Source: Faecalicatena contorta
GTDB lineage: Bacteria; Bacillota; Clostridia; Lachnospirales; Lachnospiraceae
DNA length: 64,000 nucleotides
Assembly (NCBI RefSeq): GCF_021531975.1
Contig: NZ_JAFBIY010000003.1
Location: 248,001-312,000 of the forward strand
Reading direction: 5' to 3'
Positions 1 through 8,941 of this stretch are shown here, one piece after another (positions within the stretch are counted from its first letter, which is position 1; each line of letters begins with the position of its first letter). The notes beneath the pieces are model-generated. The model made no database searches, had not been told where the DNA came from, and was given only the letters and a program-made list of their open reading frames with translations. A program made the position numbers and the translations under genes.

Positions 1-156
1 AAACTTGATAAAGTAATTGGAACTCTGGACTATGTAACCAAGATTGCCGGAGCAAGCGAAGAGACTCTGCGTGAAGACGGATCTCTTGAAGTTGAGCTTC
101 AGGTACTGACAGGTGCAACAAACGAGACTGGTTTCAATAAACTGAGCGCAAGATAG
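1..156 (+). CDS. grdE: Glycine reductase component B subunit precursor GrdE, C-terminal end (partial)
   Basis: An open frame runs from the window edge to a TAG at 154-156 and gives 51 residues ending in NETGFNKLSAR. In known glycine reductase operons GrdE is a proprotein that is cleaved to two subunits of component B, one carrying a pyruvoyl group that binds glycine as a Schiff base. The cleavage site lies outside the window. The call rests mainly on position: the frame ends 17 bases before grdB and the rest of the operon follows. A ribosome binding site for grdB (GGGAGG) lies in the gap. I recognise the tail only loosely, so the assignment is inferred from context. Confidence 0.75.
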   Translation, partial: KLDKVIGTLDYVTKIAGASEETLREDGSLEVELQVLTGATNETGFNKLSAR

Positions 157-173
157 GAAGGGAGGATAATATA

Positions 174-1484
174 ATGGCTAAGATTAAAGTTGTTCATTAC
201 ATCAATCAGTTCTTTGCACAGATTGGTGGAGAAGAAAAAGCAGATTATCCGGCAGAGCTTCGTGTTGGCGAAGTAGTTGGACCGGGTATGGCACTGATGC
301 AGAATTTTGGGGATGAAGCAGAGATCATCGCTACAATCGTTTGTGGTGACTCCTACTTCAATGAGAATCTGGATAAAGCAAAAGCAGATATCCTTGCTAT
401 GGTAAAAGAGCAGAATCCGGATATCTTTGTTGCAGGTCCTGCATTTAACGCTGGACGTTATGGTGTTGCTTGTGCAACAATCGCAGCAGCAGTTCAGGAA
501 GAGCTTGGTATTCCTGCTGTAACTGGTATGTACGTAGAAAACCCAGGTGCTGATATGTTCAAAGATAAGGTATATATCGTATCTACAAAGAACAGCGCAG
601 CTGGTATGAGAGATGCAATTAAGAAACTTGCTCCTCTTACATTAAAGATTGCTAAGGGTGAGCCGATCGGTGCATCCTGTGTTGAAGGATATATTCCAAA
701 TGGAGTACGTGTAAACTTCTTCGAGAAGGAAAGAGGATCTCAGAGAGCAGTTAAGATGCTTCTCAAGAAACTGGCTGATAAGCCGTTCGAGACAGAGTAT
801 CCGATGCCTGACTTCGACAGAGTAGCTCCAAATCCGGCAGTAAAAGATCTGGCTCATGCAAAGATCGCACTTGTTACTTCCGGTGGTATCGTACCAAAAG
901 GAAATCCGGACCACATCGAGAGCTCCAGTGCTTCTCACTACGGCGAATATGATATCGCAGGTGTTATGGATCTGACAGAAGATACATACGAGACAGCTCA
1001 TGGTGGATATGACCCGGTATATGCAAACGAAGATTCTGACCGTGTACTTCCGGTTGATGTACTTCGTGATATGGAAAAGGAAGGAAAGATTGGGGAACTT
1101 CATCACCTGTTCTATACAACAACAGGTAATGGTACAGCTGTAGCTTCTGCAAAAGCATTTGCAGCAGAATTCTCTAAGAAACTGTTAGCTGACGGTGTTG
1201 ACGCAGTTATCCTCACCTCCACTTGAGGTACCTGTACTCGTTGCGGTGCAACGATGGTTAAAGAGATAGAGAGAGCTGGAATCCCAGTTGTACATATCTG
1301 TACAGTAACTCCTATTTCCATGACAGTTGGTGCTAACAGAATCGTACCAGCTATCGCAATTCCACATCCTCTTGGAAATCCTGCACTGGATAAAGATGAG
1401 GAAAAAGCACTCCGTCGTCACATTGTTGAGAAGGCACTTGATGCTCTTACAACAGAAGTAGACGGACAGACAATTTTCGACTAA
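174..1484 (+). CDS. grdB: Glycine reductase component B gamma subunit, selenoprotein GrdB
   Basis: GrdB with GrdE forms the substrate-specific component B, which activates glycine and passes a carboxymethyl group to the selenocysteine of GrdA. The frame is 436 residues if the in-frame TGA at 1224-1226 is read as selenocysteine (Sec351). The codons around it give STUGTCTRCGATM, the UxxCxxC arrangement known for this family, and the frame continues without interruption to TAA at 1482-1484. A perfect 6-bp hairpin lies 12 bases after the UGA (1239-1253) and fits a bacterial SECIS. The start ATG has a GGGAGG site upstream. Automated callers would split this into a 350-residue protein and a 76-residue fragment; both halves are one gene. 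Confidence 0.96.
1239..1253 (+). promoter_or_regulatory. Candidate SECIS hairpin for the grdB UGA codon
   Basis: Six base pairs (CGTTGC with GCAACG) close a GGT loop, 12 bases downstream of the UGA at 1224-1226. Bacterial SECIS elements sit inside the coding sequence just after the UGA and carry G and U in a small apical loop bound by SelB, which this hairpin satisfies. It was not folded computationally. Confidence 0.65.
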
Positions 1485-1524
1485 TATTTTAGTACGTTAT
1501 TGACTATAAAGGAGAATGACAAAA

Positions 1525-2469
1525 ATGGATAAGATTTATGATGTTATTGTCCTGGGTGCAGGTCCTGCTGGTTTAGCAGCAGGACTGTACGCAGGTAGAA
1601 GCCGCCTTTCTGTTCTGATCATTGAAAAGGGTCAGGATGGTGGACAGATCGCAATTACAGATGAGATCGAGAACTATCCTGGACAGATCGTTGAAGGAGA
1701 ATCCGGTCCATCCCTGATCGCAAGAATGACAGAGCAGGCTGCAAAATTTGGCGCAGAGCGTGTATCTGATACCATCAAAGAGGTTGAGCTTGAGGGCGAG
1801 ATCAAAGTCCTGAAGAGCGCAAAGGCAGAATACAAGGGAAGAAATGTTATCATTGCTACAGGCGCACATGCACGTCCGATCGGATGTAAAGGTGAGGCTG
1901 AGTACATGGGCAAAGGTGTTTCCTATTGTGCTACCTGTGATGCAAACTTCTTTGAAGATTTTGAAGTATATGTAGTAGGCGGCGGAGATTCTGCTGTAGA
2001 AGAAGCTATGTATCTGACAAAATTTGCAAGAAAAGTTACAATTATCCACAGACGTAATGAGCTTCGTGCTGCAAAATCCATTCAGGAGAAAGCATTCAAG
2101 AATCCGAAGCTTGAATTCATGTGGGATACAGTAGTAGAAGAAGTTGGTGGAGACGATATTCTTCAGTGGATGAAAGTGAAGAATGTTAAGACTGGCGAAG
2201 TAACAACTGTAGAAGCAGATGAAGAAGACGGAATGTTTGGTGTATTCGGATTTATCGGAACAATCCCGAACAGCAAGCCATTCGAAGGAATCATCGATAT
2301 GGATGAGCGTGGATACATTAAGACAGATGATGACATGCACACAAATATTCCTGGTGTATACGCAGCAGGTGATGTACGTATCAAGAGCTTAAGACAGGTT
2401 GTAACTGCAGCAGCTGACGGAGCGATCGCAGCTGTTCAGGTAGAAAGAAGCATGTCTGACTACTTCTAA
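1525..2469 (+). CDS. trxB: Thioredoxin-disulfide reductase TrxB
   Basis: FAD flavoprotein of 314 residues that reduces thioredoxin, which in turn reduces the selenoprotein GrdA after each turnover. Visible features are the N-terminal FAD motif GAGPAG (11-16), the redox pair CATC (Cys135, Cys138), the NAD(P)H motif GGGDSA (152-157) and a C-terminal FAD-binding stretch GVYAAGDV. The first ATG at 1516 lies one base after the AAAGGAG site, too close for initiation, so the second ATG at 1525 is chosen. It sits between grdB and trxA in the operon. The pairing with glycine reductase indicates a dedicated electron supply rather than only general thiol balance. Confidence 0.95.
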   Translation: MDKIYDVIVLGAGPAGLAAGLYAGRSRLSVLIIEKGQDGGQIAITDEIENYPGQIVEGESGPSLIARMTEQAAKFGAERVSDTIKEVELEGEIKVLKSAKAEYKGRNVIIATGAHARPIGCKGEAEYMGKGVSYCATCDANFFEDFEVYVVGGGDSAVEEAMYLTKFARKVTIIHRRNELRAAKSIQEKAFKNPKLEFMWDTVVEEVGGDDILQWMKVKNVKTGEVTTVEADEEDGMFGVFGFIGTIPNSKPFEGIIDMDERGYIKTDDDMHTNIPGVYAAGDVRIKSLRQVVTAAADGAIAAVQVERSMSDYF

Positions 2470-2515
2470 AAACTGTTGAGAAGTATATTTAATATATAAA
2501 AGGAGGATGATACCA

Positions 2516-2833
2516 ATGTTAGATTTAGATAAGACAAACTTTCAGGCTGAAGTATTAGAGGCAGAAGGTTACGTATTTGTAGACTTTTATGGAGATGGAT
2601 GTGTTCCATGTCAGGCACTTATGCCAAAGGTACATGAGTTTGCAGAGACATACGGAGATAAGATGAAATTCACATCTCTGAACACAACAAAGGCACGTCG
2701 TCTGGCAATCAGCCAGAAGATCCTTGGTCTTCCGGTTATGGCTATTTACAAAGGCGGAGAGAAGATCGACGAAGTTGTAAAAGAAGAAGCAACACCGGAA
2801 AGTATTGAAGCGATGATCAAGAAATATATCTAA
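2516..2833 (+). CDS. trxA: Glycine-reductase-linked thioredoxin TrxA
   Basis: Thioredoxin of 105 residues with the active site GCVPC (Cys29, Cys32) in place of the usual WCGPC. Loss of the tryptophan and a CVPC-type motif are typical of thioredoxins coded within glycine reductase operons. The fold is otherwise complete, with VDFYGDGC before the site and the cis-proline strand [12 protein letters not shown] after it. The upstream ATG at 2507 overlaps the AGGAGG site, so ATG at 2516 is preferred. It follows trxB by 46 bases and precedes grdA by 67 bases, so it is probably co-transcribed and reduces the oxidised GrdA selenenylsulfide. Confidence 0.93.
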   Translation: MLDLDKTNFQAEVLEAEGYVFVDFYGDGCVPCQALMPKVHEFAETYGDKMKFTSLNTTKARRLAISQKILGLPVMAIYKGGEKIDEVVKEEATPESIEAMIKKYI

Positions 2834-2900
2834 TCGATATAATTCTTTATCATAATAAATTACATGTTTTTTACCATTTAAGAAAGGAGAAAGCATAATT

Positions 2901-3362
2901 ATGGCTATTTTAGAAGGGAAAAAAGCAATAATTATTGGTGACCGTGATGGAATTCCGGGACCAGCTATCGCTGAGTGCGTACAGACAGCTGGCGCAGAGA
3001 TCGTATTTTCATCTACGGAATGTTTCGTCTGAACGAGCGCAGGCGCAATGGACTTAGAGAATCAGAAGAGAGTAAAAGAATTCGCTGAAGAGTATGGTGC
3101 AGAGAACTTAGTAGTAGTTCTTGGTGCAGCAGAAGGTGAAGCTGCAGGTCTTGCAGCTGAGACTGTAACATTAGGCGATCCTACTTTCGCAGGTCCATTG
3201 ACAGGGGTCCAGCTTGGACTCGCGGTATATCACGTATGTGAACCTGAGATCAAAGAAGAATTTGATGCAGACGTATATGACGAACAGGTAGGTATGATGG
3301 AAATGGTTCTTGACGTAGACGACATCGTAAGTGAGATGGAAGCTATCAGAGAACAGGTTTAA
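2901..3362 (+). CDS. grdA: Glycine reductase selenoprotein A, GrdA
   Basis: Small selenoprotein that carries the carboxymethyl group from component B to component C. The frame is 153 residues when TGA at 3030-3032 is read as selenocysteine 44, giving the hallmark [15 protein letters not shown]. An ATG at 2901 follows AAGGAGA and opens with [20 protein letters not shown], the conserved GrdA start. A conventional gene caller would see only the part downstream of the UGA (from 3048). The bases after the UGA can form only a short hairpin (3037-3046), so the SECIS is less clear than in grdB. The gene ends 14 bases before a terminator-like hairpin that separates it from grdC. Confidence 0.97.
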
Positions 3363-3375
3363 TCAATGCTTGAGA

Positions 3376-3421
3376 GGGGGCAGGCCCGGTGTGTACCCAC
3401 ATTAGGGTACTGCCCTTTTTT
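3376..3421 (+). terminator. Hairpin with T-run between grdA and grdC
   Basis: GTACCC (3393-3398) pairs with GGGTAC (3405-3410), and GGGCA (3378-3382) pairs with TGCCC (3411-3415) across a bulge; six T follow. It is a probable intrinsic terminator or partial attenuator inside the operon, which would give more grdA than grdC/grdD message. Confidence 0.7.
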
Positions 3422-3468
3422 CTGCGGATTTCATCAGAACATGTAAAAATAAGAAAGGTGGAAGACCC

Positions 3469-5007
3469 ATGAACAGTGTAATTAAAGGTGCAAGTTATGT
3501 ATTAGTACATACACCAGATATGGTTTTATATAATGGAACAACACAGACAACCGAGAGAATCGTTAATCCGGAGTCTGAATATTTAAAAGAAGTACCGACT
3601 CATCTCCGTTCTTATGAGGATGCAGTTTCATACTGGCCGAACCAGACATACATCGGAAATGCACATCCGGATGAGCTGGCACAGGTAGAGTTCCCATATT
3701 TCGATAAGAAAAAAGAGGGAGCAGAGCGTTATGGTAAATACGGCGAGATCATGCCACAGGAAGAGTTCCTTCTTCTCGTTCAGGCATGTGATATGTTCGA
3801 AGTTGTAAAACTGGACAAGGAATTCGTTGCAAAATACAAAGATGCATTTGCAGCTGATCCGATCATCTCCGAAGATATCGTAGCAAAGATCGAAGAGGGT
3901 GTAGAACTCAGTGAGATCGAGCATTTTGTAAATGAAGAGCATGCAGAAGGCTTATACCATGAAGGTAAGCTGGTAGGATGTGTAAAACGTGCACATGATA
4001 TCGATGTGAACTTATCTTCCCATGTTATGCATGAGAACCTGATGAGTAAGGCATCCAGTGTACTGGCACTTCTTTATGCAGTACGTAATGCAGGGATCGA
4101 CAAATCTGAAGTAGAGTATGTGATCGACTGTGCAGAGGAAGCATGTGGTGATATGAACCAGCGTGGCGGCGGTAACTTCGCAAAGGCAGCAGCAGAGGTT
4201 GCAGGTCTTGTAAGTGCAACCGGTTCTGATGCAAGAGGATTCTGTGCAGCACCGACTCACGCAGTGATCGAAGCAGCAGCACTTGTAAAATCCGGTGCAT
4301 ACAAGACAGTTGTTGTAACATCTGGCGGATGTACAGCTAAGCTTGGTATGAACGGTAAAGACCACATCAAGAAAGGCCTTCCGATCTTAGAGGACTGCCT
4401 TGGTGGATTTGCAGTAGTTATTTCTGAAAATGATGGAGTGAACCCGGAGATCAACCTGAACATGCTGGGACGTCACACAGTAGGAACAGGAAGTGCTCCG
4501 CAGAACGTTATCGGAAGTCTTGTAGCAGACCCGCTCGACAGAGTAGGAATGAAGATCACAGATATCGATAAATATTCACCGGAGATGCAGAATCCGGATA
4601 TCACAAAACCGGCAGGAGCAGGAGATGTTCCGCTTGCAAACTACAAGATGATCGCAGCTTTGGCAGTAAAGAGAGGCGAGTTAGACAGAAAAGAGCTTGC
4701 AGGATTTGCAGCAGAGCACGGTCTTACCGGATGGGCACCGACACAGGGACATATCCCATCAGGTGTACCATTTATCGGATTTGCAAGAGAAGACATTCTG
4801 GAAGGAAAGATCAAGAACGCAATGATCATCGGAAAAGGAAGCTTGTTCCTTGGACGTATGACGAACTTATTTGACGGTGTATCCTTTGTGATCCAGGGAA
4901 ATACAAAAGCAGAGGAAGAAGCAGCTGCAGGCGTATCCGAAGAAGAGGTTAAGGGACTGATCGCAAAAGCAATGAAAGACTTTGCAGCTACCCTGATGGC
5001 AGAATAA
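3469..5007 (+). CDS. grdC: Glycine reductase complex component C beta subunit GrdC
   Basis: Component C takes the carboxymethyl-selenoether on GrdA and releases acetyl phosphate. This 512-residue subunit has the expected length and N-terminal sequence (MNSVIKGASYVLVHTPDMV). The middle has a thiolase/FabH-like segment with the cysteine in TSGGCTAKLGMNGKDH. AAAGGTGG precedes the ATG. It lies 107 bases after grdA, beyond a terminator-like hairpin, and 14 bases before grdD, so grdC and grdD form a tight pair. No odd codon use or truncation is visible. Confidence 0.95.
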   Translation: MNSVIKGASYVLVHTPDMVLYNGTTQTTERIVNPESEYLKEVPTHLRSYEDAVSYWPNQTYIGNAHPDELAQVEFPYFDKKKEGAERYGKYGEIMPQEEFLLLVQACDMFEVVKLDKEFVAKYKDAFAADPIISEDIVAKIEEGVELSEIEHFVNEEHAEGLYHEGKLVGCVKRAHDIDVNLSSHVMHENLMSKASSVLALLYAVRNAGIDKSEVEYVIDCAEEACGDMNQRGGGNFAKAAAEVAGLVSATGSDARGFCAAPTHAVIEAAALVKSGAYKTVVVTSGGCTAKLGMNGKDHIKKGLPILEDCLGGFAVVISENDGVNPEINLNMLGRHTVGTGSAPQNVIGSLVADPLDRVGMKITDIDKYSPEMQNPDITKPAGAGDVPLANYKMIAALAVKRGELDRKELAGFAAEHGLTGWAPTQGHIPSGVPFIGFAREDILEGKIKNAMIIGKGSLFLGRMTNLFDGVSFVIQGNTKAEEEAAAGVSEEEVKGLIAKAMKDFAATLMAE

Positions 5008-5021
5008 GGGGGGCTGAAGTT

Positions 5022-6176
5022 ATGGCAAATAATATTGAAAAAATGATCGCTGAGACATTCATGCAGATGGCAGAAGGTCTGGAGACAGGAAGTTTCGGAA
5101 AAAGACCAAAGATCGCCCTTACAGGAATGGGAAGCGAGCATGGAGAAGAGAACTCCATGGCAGCAGCAGTAGCGGCTGCAAAAGACGGGATTGATGTATA
5201 TTACATCGGAACCTTAGAGGCAGAAGGTGTTACGACAGTCAAAGTGGCAAATGATGAAGAAGGCCACGACAGAATGGAAGAGATGCTGAAGAACGGGGAA
5301 GTGGATGCAGCAGTAACGATGCATTTTCCATTCCCGATCGGAGTATCTACAGTAGGACGCTGTGTAACCCCGGCAACAGGCAAAGAGATGTACATAGCCA
5401 ACACGACAGGAACCTCCAGTACAGACCGTATCGAGGGAATGATTAAGAATGCCATTTACGGAATCATTACTGCAAAGGCATGCGGAAACGCAGCACCAAC
5501 AGTAGGAATTCTGAACGTAGACGGTGCACGTCAGACAGAAAAAGCCCTGAAGCAGTTACAGGAAAAGGGATATGACATTACATTTGCAGAGTCCGGAAGA
5601 GCGGACGGTGGATGTGTCATGAGAGGAAATGACGTACTGCAGGCATCACCAGATATCATGGTAACAGATTCCCTGACAGGAAATATCCTTGTGAAGATGC
5701 TTTCATCCGCAAACACAGGAGGAAGCTTCGAGGCAACCGGATATGGATATGGACCTGGAATCGGAGAAGGCTATGAGCAGTTAGTCATGATCGTGTCCAG
5801 AGCAAGTGGAGCACCGGTCATTGCAAATGCGATCCGTTATGCAGCACAGCTGGTAAGAGGAAAAGTCTTTGAAGTAGCAAAGGCAGAGTTCGAGGCTGTT
5901 AAGAAGGCAGGATTGAAAGAGATCCTGGATGCATTAAAGGCATCCCAGAAGCCGGCAGGAGCAGCAGAAGAAGTAAAAGAACCACCGAAGGAGATCGTAA
6001 CATCCCAGATACCGGGAATCGAAGTTATGGATCTTGAGGATGCGGTAAAAGCACTCTGGAAGATCAACATCTATGCAGAGAGCGGAATGGGCTGTACAGG
6101 TCCGATCATCCGAGTATCTGATGCAAACCTTGCAAAGGCAGAGGAAGAGCTTAAAAAAGCGGGATATATTCAGTAA
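5022..6176 (+). CDS. grdD: Glycine reductase complex component C alpha subunit GrdD
   Basis: GrdD (384 residues) is the subunit of component C that holds the acetyl group as a thioester before phosphorolysis to acetyl phosphate, which then feeds ATP synthesis by acetate kinase. A cysteine near the C-terminus, in SGMGCTGPIIRVSD (Cys358), matches the thioester position known in the family. The body resembles PlsX/phosphate acetyltransferase-like proteins, with glycine-rich stretches such as TGYGYGPGIGEGYEQL. A strong site (AGGGGGG) precedes the ATG, 14 bases after grdC. A perfect hairpin terminator follows, so this is the last gene of the operon. Confidence 0.95.
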   Translation: MANNIEKMIAETFMQMAEGLETGSFGKRPKIALTGMGSEHGEENSMAAAVAAAKDGIDVYYIGTLEAEGVTTVKVANDEEGHDRMEEMLKNGEVDAAVTMHFPFPIGVSTVGRCVTPATGKEMYIANTTGTSSTDRIEGMIKNAIYGIITAKACGNAAPTVGILNVDGARQTEKALKQLQEKGYDITFAESGRADGGCVMRGNDVLQASPDIMVTDSLTGNILVKMLSSANTGGSFEATGYGYGPGIGEGYEQLVMIVSRASGAPVIANAIRYAAQLVRGKVFEVAKAEFEAVKKAGLKEILDALKASQKPAGAAEEVKEPPKEIVTSQIPGIEVMDLEDAVKALWKINIYAESGMGCTGPIIRVSDANLAKAEEELKKAGYIQ

Positions 6177-6191
6177 ACATATAACTCAAGA

Positions 6192-6237
6192 AAAGAAAGT
6201 GGCAATATGGGACTTGTTCCATATTGCCACTTTCTTT
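6192..6237 (+). terminator. Terminator of the glycine reductase operon
   Basis: A perfect 19-bp stem (6192-6210 with 6219-6237) around an 8-base loop, ending in TTTCTTT. It lies 15 bases past the grdD stop and marks the operon end. Confidence 0.9.
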
Positions 6238-6296
6238 TGCGTGCAGACCGATCTGCCACTATATATAATAGATACACGAAAGGTAGGTAATTATAT

Positions 6297-7160
6297 ATGG
6301 AAGAGACAATAAAAGTGGGGTTATTTACAGAGGAAATACGAATTCCGTGGAGAGAACTTTTTAGTGCGCTGATTTTGGTCATTGGTGTGATAGGTCTGTA
6401 TAAATGCGCGGCGGATATAGAAACGGGTCTTTATGCAACTGATATGAATACACAGAGTGCAGTCATTTCACTGCCAGTGAGCGATGCGAAAGCAAAGCCG
6501 GGCAGAGATATCCTGGATCTGACAGATGCTGTCACATGGAATTTTCCGGAAATTGCAAAGACTGAAAAAGAGATTGCACTGCCGGTAACAGAAGAAGTGA
6601 CAGCGCAGGCTGCTGATACAGATGTCATTGCTGCTGCAGTGCTTCACGTGACGGGTTATGCGAATGGTGGATTACCTGAGATTGTCGAATATACCGGTGA
6701 TTTTTCTGATTTCTCGTCAGACGATCTCGCGGTCCCGTCAAGACTGGGGAAGTTGTTTGATGGCTGGTATGAAGATGAAGCGTGTACAAGACCATTTTCC
6801 GGGGTAGCAGAAGGCGTACAGGAACTGCGTTTATATGCAGGCTGGAGCGAAATCCCGGATTTTGTATGTAATGATGAAGGCTATATTACAAAATGCACAG
6901 GAGAACTGGTAGATGGAATTCTTCTTCTGCCGATATATACAGAATGTAAAGGAATCATTTCAGGAGCATTAGATGGAAGAGAAAGTGAAGTGCTTGAAAT
7001 CTGTATTCCGAATAATATTACATATATCGATCCGGGAGTATTCGATGGACTTGAGAATCTGGTGTATATTGAAGTAATGTCCGGCAATCCGGTGTATGAT
7101 TCCATGTTTGGAAGTATATATGATAAGAACGGTAATCTTATCTTCAATCCAAATGAATAA
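6297..7160 (+). CDS. Membrane-anchored protein with InlB-like and leucine-rich-like repeats
   Basis: A 287-residue protein with a short cytoplasmic start, one transmembrane segment (about residues 20-40) and an exported remainder. The middle contains an InlB B-repeat-like stretch (LGKLFDGWYEDEACTRPF, then LRLYAGW), and the C-terminal third has a BspA/LRR_5-like unit (EICIPNNITYIDPGVFDGLENLVYIEV). These modules are common in surface proteins of gut Firmicutes; here there is only about one copy of each. The start has AAAGGTAGG upstream, and a TATAAT-like sequence is near 6260-6269. It stands alone between the grd terminator and the next gene. Its function is unknown; a surface or adhesion role is an inference. 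Confidence 0.75.
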   Translation: MEETIKVGLFTEEIRIPWRELFSALILVIGVIGLYKCAADIETGLYATDMNTQSAVISLPVSDAKAKPGRDILDLTDAVTWNFPEIAKTEKEIALPVTEEVTAQAADTDVIAAAVLHVTGYANGGLPEIVEYTGDFSDFSSDDLAVPSRLGKLFDGWYEDEACTRPFSGVAEGVQELRLYAGWSEIPDFVCNDEGYITKCTGELVDGILLLPIYTECKGIISGALDGRESEVLEICIPNNITYIDPGVFDGLENLVYIEVMSGNPVYDSMFGSIYDKNGNLIFNPNE

Positions 7161-7235
7161 ATCGAAAAAAGTCCTGTCAATTTCCTGAATGTAGTGATAT
7201 AATGTGTTGGATCATACAAAACAGAGGGATGCAAA

Positions 7236-8411
7236 ATGACGATTAAGCAGATTACGGAAAATAAACGTGATTATATGGAGATGCTGCTCATGGCTGAGCC
7301 ACAGGAGAATATGGTCGAGCGGTATCTCGATGTCAGTGATATGTTTATCCTGTATGATGACGGTGTGCCCATAACGATATGTGTCGTAATGCACATGAAG
7401 AATCAGAGCTGTGAGCTTAAGAATATTGCTACCATTGAAGAATTTCGCGGGCAGGGCTATGGCAGATATATGATAAGCTCCATATGTGAGCATTATGCGA
7501 ATACATGTAATGTTATGTACGTGAGCGCCGGGAATGACAGAGGAACACTGGAGTTTTATGAGAAATGCGGATTTACAAATTCTCATATGACTGAGAAGGC
7601 AATCTATCTGAAAAAAAAGCTGGATGCGCAGATAGATGTGAAAAAAGTAGTCGATCTGGCGATGGAGGCCGGACGAATTCTCTTGAAAAACGGCGGAGAG
7701 ATCTTCCGTGTTGAAGAGACCGTTGAGAGAATCTGCAACAGATTTCATGTAGAAAATGTTGAGATGTTTACTCTGAGTCATGCAATCTTTATCAGTGCTG
7801 GAAAAGAAGATGAAGAGGTATATACGAAAGTAAAACAGGTGCCGTTATCCTCTGTAAATATGGAAATTGTAGCAGAAGTAAATGATCTGTCGAGAGAAAT
7901 ATCAGCTGGAAATATCGGCCTTGATGATGCGGCGAAAAGAATAGAGGAAATTGATAAGATACCTCCAAAACCTGCAGTTGTACAGGTGCTGGCGGCAGGA
8001 ATGGCCAGCGGTGCGTTTGGCATGTTATTGGGCTCTACGATCACAGAAAGTGTTGTTGCATTCTGCATCGGCTGTGTACTGTATTTGTGGATATTATTTG
8101 CAAAGAAGCTTGACCTGTCCAAGATCATCGTAAATATTATTGGTGGTATTATTATGACAGCACTGGCGCTCTTTGCCATGAATGTCGCCAGAGCAGAAGT
8201 TCTGCGACTGGAAGGAATGATCATTGGTGCTATTATGCCTCTGATTCCAGGGGTTTCTTTTGTTAATGCAATTCGTGATATTGCGGACAGTGATTTCCTG
8301 TCGGGAATGGTACGTATGATAGATGCGCTTCTTGTATTTGTATACATTGCGGTCGGCGTCGGTGTAACCTTGACAGTGTTCAAGAGTATAGCTGGAGGAT
8401 TGATCATATGA
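7236..8411 (+). CDS. Fusion of a GNAT acetyltransferase with a ThrE-type threonine/serine exporter subunit
   Basis: A 391-residue single open frame. Residues 1-126 are a GNAT domain, with the acetyl-CoA loop RGQGYGRYMI (71-80) and a closing YVSAGNDRGTLEFYEKCGF. Residues 134-391 are the larger part of a ThrE-family exporter (DUF1212 type): a soluble segment DVKKVVDLAMEAGRILLKNG followed by about five membrane segments from residue 248 on. No ATG lies at the junction, so the exporter part is not separately started. TATAAT lies at 7198-7203. The stop overlaps the next gene as ATGA, so the two exporter parts are translationally coupled. The family suggests amino-acid efflux; the acetyltransferase substrate is unknown. 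Confidence 0.85.
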   Translation: MTIKQITENKRDYMEMLLMAEPQENMVERYLDVSDMFILYDDGVPITICVVMHMKNQSCELKNIATIEEFRGQGYGRYMISSICEHYANTCNVMYVSAGNDRGTLEFYEKCGFTNSHMTEKAIYLKKKLDAQIDVKKVVDLAMEAGRILLKNGGEIFRVEETVERICNRFHVENVEMFTLSHAIFISAGKEDEEVYTKVKQVPLSSVNMEIVAEVNDLSREISAGNIGLDDAAKRIEEIDKIPPKPAVVQVLAAGMASGAFGMLLGSTITESVVAFCIGCVLYLWILFAKKLDLSKIIVNIIGGIIMTALALFAMNVARAEVLRLEGMIIGAIMPLIPGVSFVNAIRDIADSDFLSGMVRMIDALLVFVYIAVGVGVTLTVFKSIAGGLII

Positions 8412-8887
8412 TAGAATTGGTTTTTGATATTCTGTTTTCTTTTCTGGCGACTATAGCATATGTCGTACTCTTTAATGTTCCAAGAAGATATTTTATTAGT
8501 TGCGGAATCACAGGTGTAGTGGCATGGCTGGTCTATAAGGCATCATCGGACACATTTTCTGTAGCTGCTGCAACATTTCTTGCAACGCTGGCTGTTGTTT
8601 TTCTGTCCAGAATGCTGACTGTCCGTATGAAATGTCCGATTACCATATTCCTCATGGCCGGTATTATCCCGCTTGTTCCGGGAGCTGGTATCTATTATAC
8701 GGTTTATTATATGGTAACAGGGCAGCTTGCGCTGGCTGCACAGAAAGGGCTGGAAGCGGTAAAAATTGCATTTGCGATCGTGCTTGGCATTGTGTTTATC
8801 GTATCGATTCCGAGAGAAGTATTCCAGGTGCATTACTGGAAGGTAAGGAAATGGCGGAAGAGGTTGAAGAATAACAGGCAGGTGTGA
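8408..8887 (+). CDS. Threonine/serine exporter small subunit (ThrE_2-like membrane protein)
   Basis: A 159-residue integral membrane protein with about four hydrophobic segments. The glycine-proline stretch FLMAGIIPLVPGAGIYYTVY mirrors the MPLIPGVSFVNAIRD stretch in the larger subunit upstream. In the split ThrE family, a DUF1212 protein and a small DUF3815-type protein together make the exporter. The ATG overlaps the preceding stop by four bases, a strong sign of a shared complex. Substrate is inferred from the family only. Confidence 0.83.
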   Translation: MIELVFDILFSFLATIAYVVLFNVPRRYFISCGITGVVAWLVYKASSDTFSVAAATFLATLAVVFLSRMLTVRMKCPITIFLMAGIIPLVPGAGIYYTVYYMVTGQLALAAQKGLEAVKIAFAIVLGIVFIVSIPREVFQVHYWKVRKWRKRLKNNRQV

Positions 8888-8941
8888 TAGAATATAGACG
8901 GATTATTCTGGAGAAAATACGAAGAATTAGGAGAACAGATT

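Noticed and set aside
1224-1226. In-frame stop in grdB as a nonsense mutation
   Set aside because: The reading continues with conserved GrdB sequence and a SECIS-like hairpin follows; it is a selenocysteine codon.
1573-2340. A 255-codon open frame antisense to trxB
   Set aside because: Composition is that of a complement frame and trxB is certain.
3030-3032. grdA split into a pseudogene
   Set aside because: The UGA lies at the known Sec44 position in the invariant CFVUTSAGAMD context.
3037-3046. SECIS hairpin for grdA
   Set aside because: Only three base pairs are seen and the loop is too close to the UGA; not strong enough to list as a feature.
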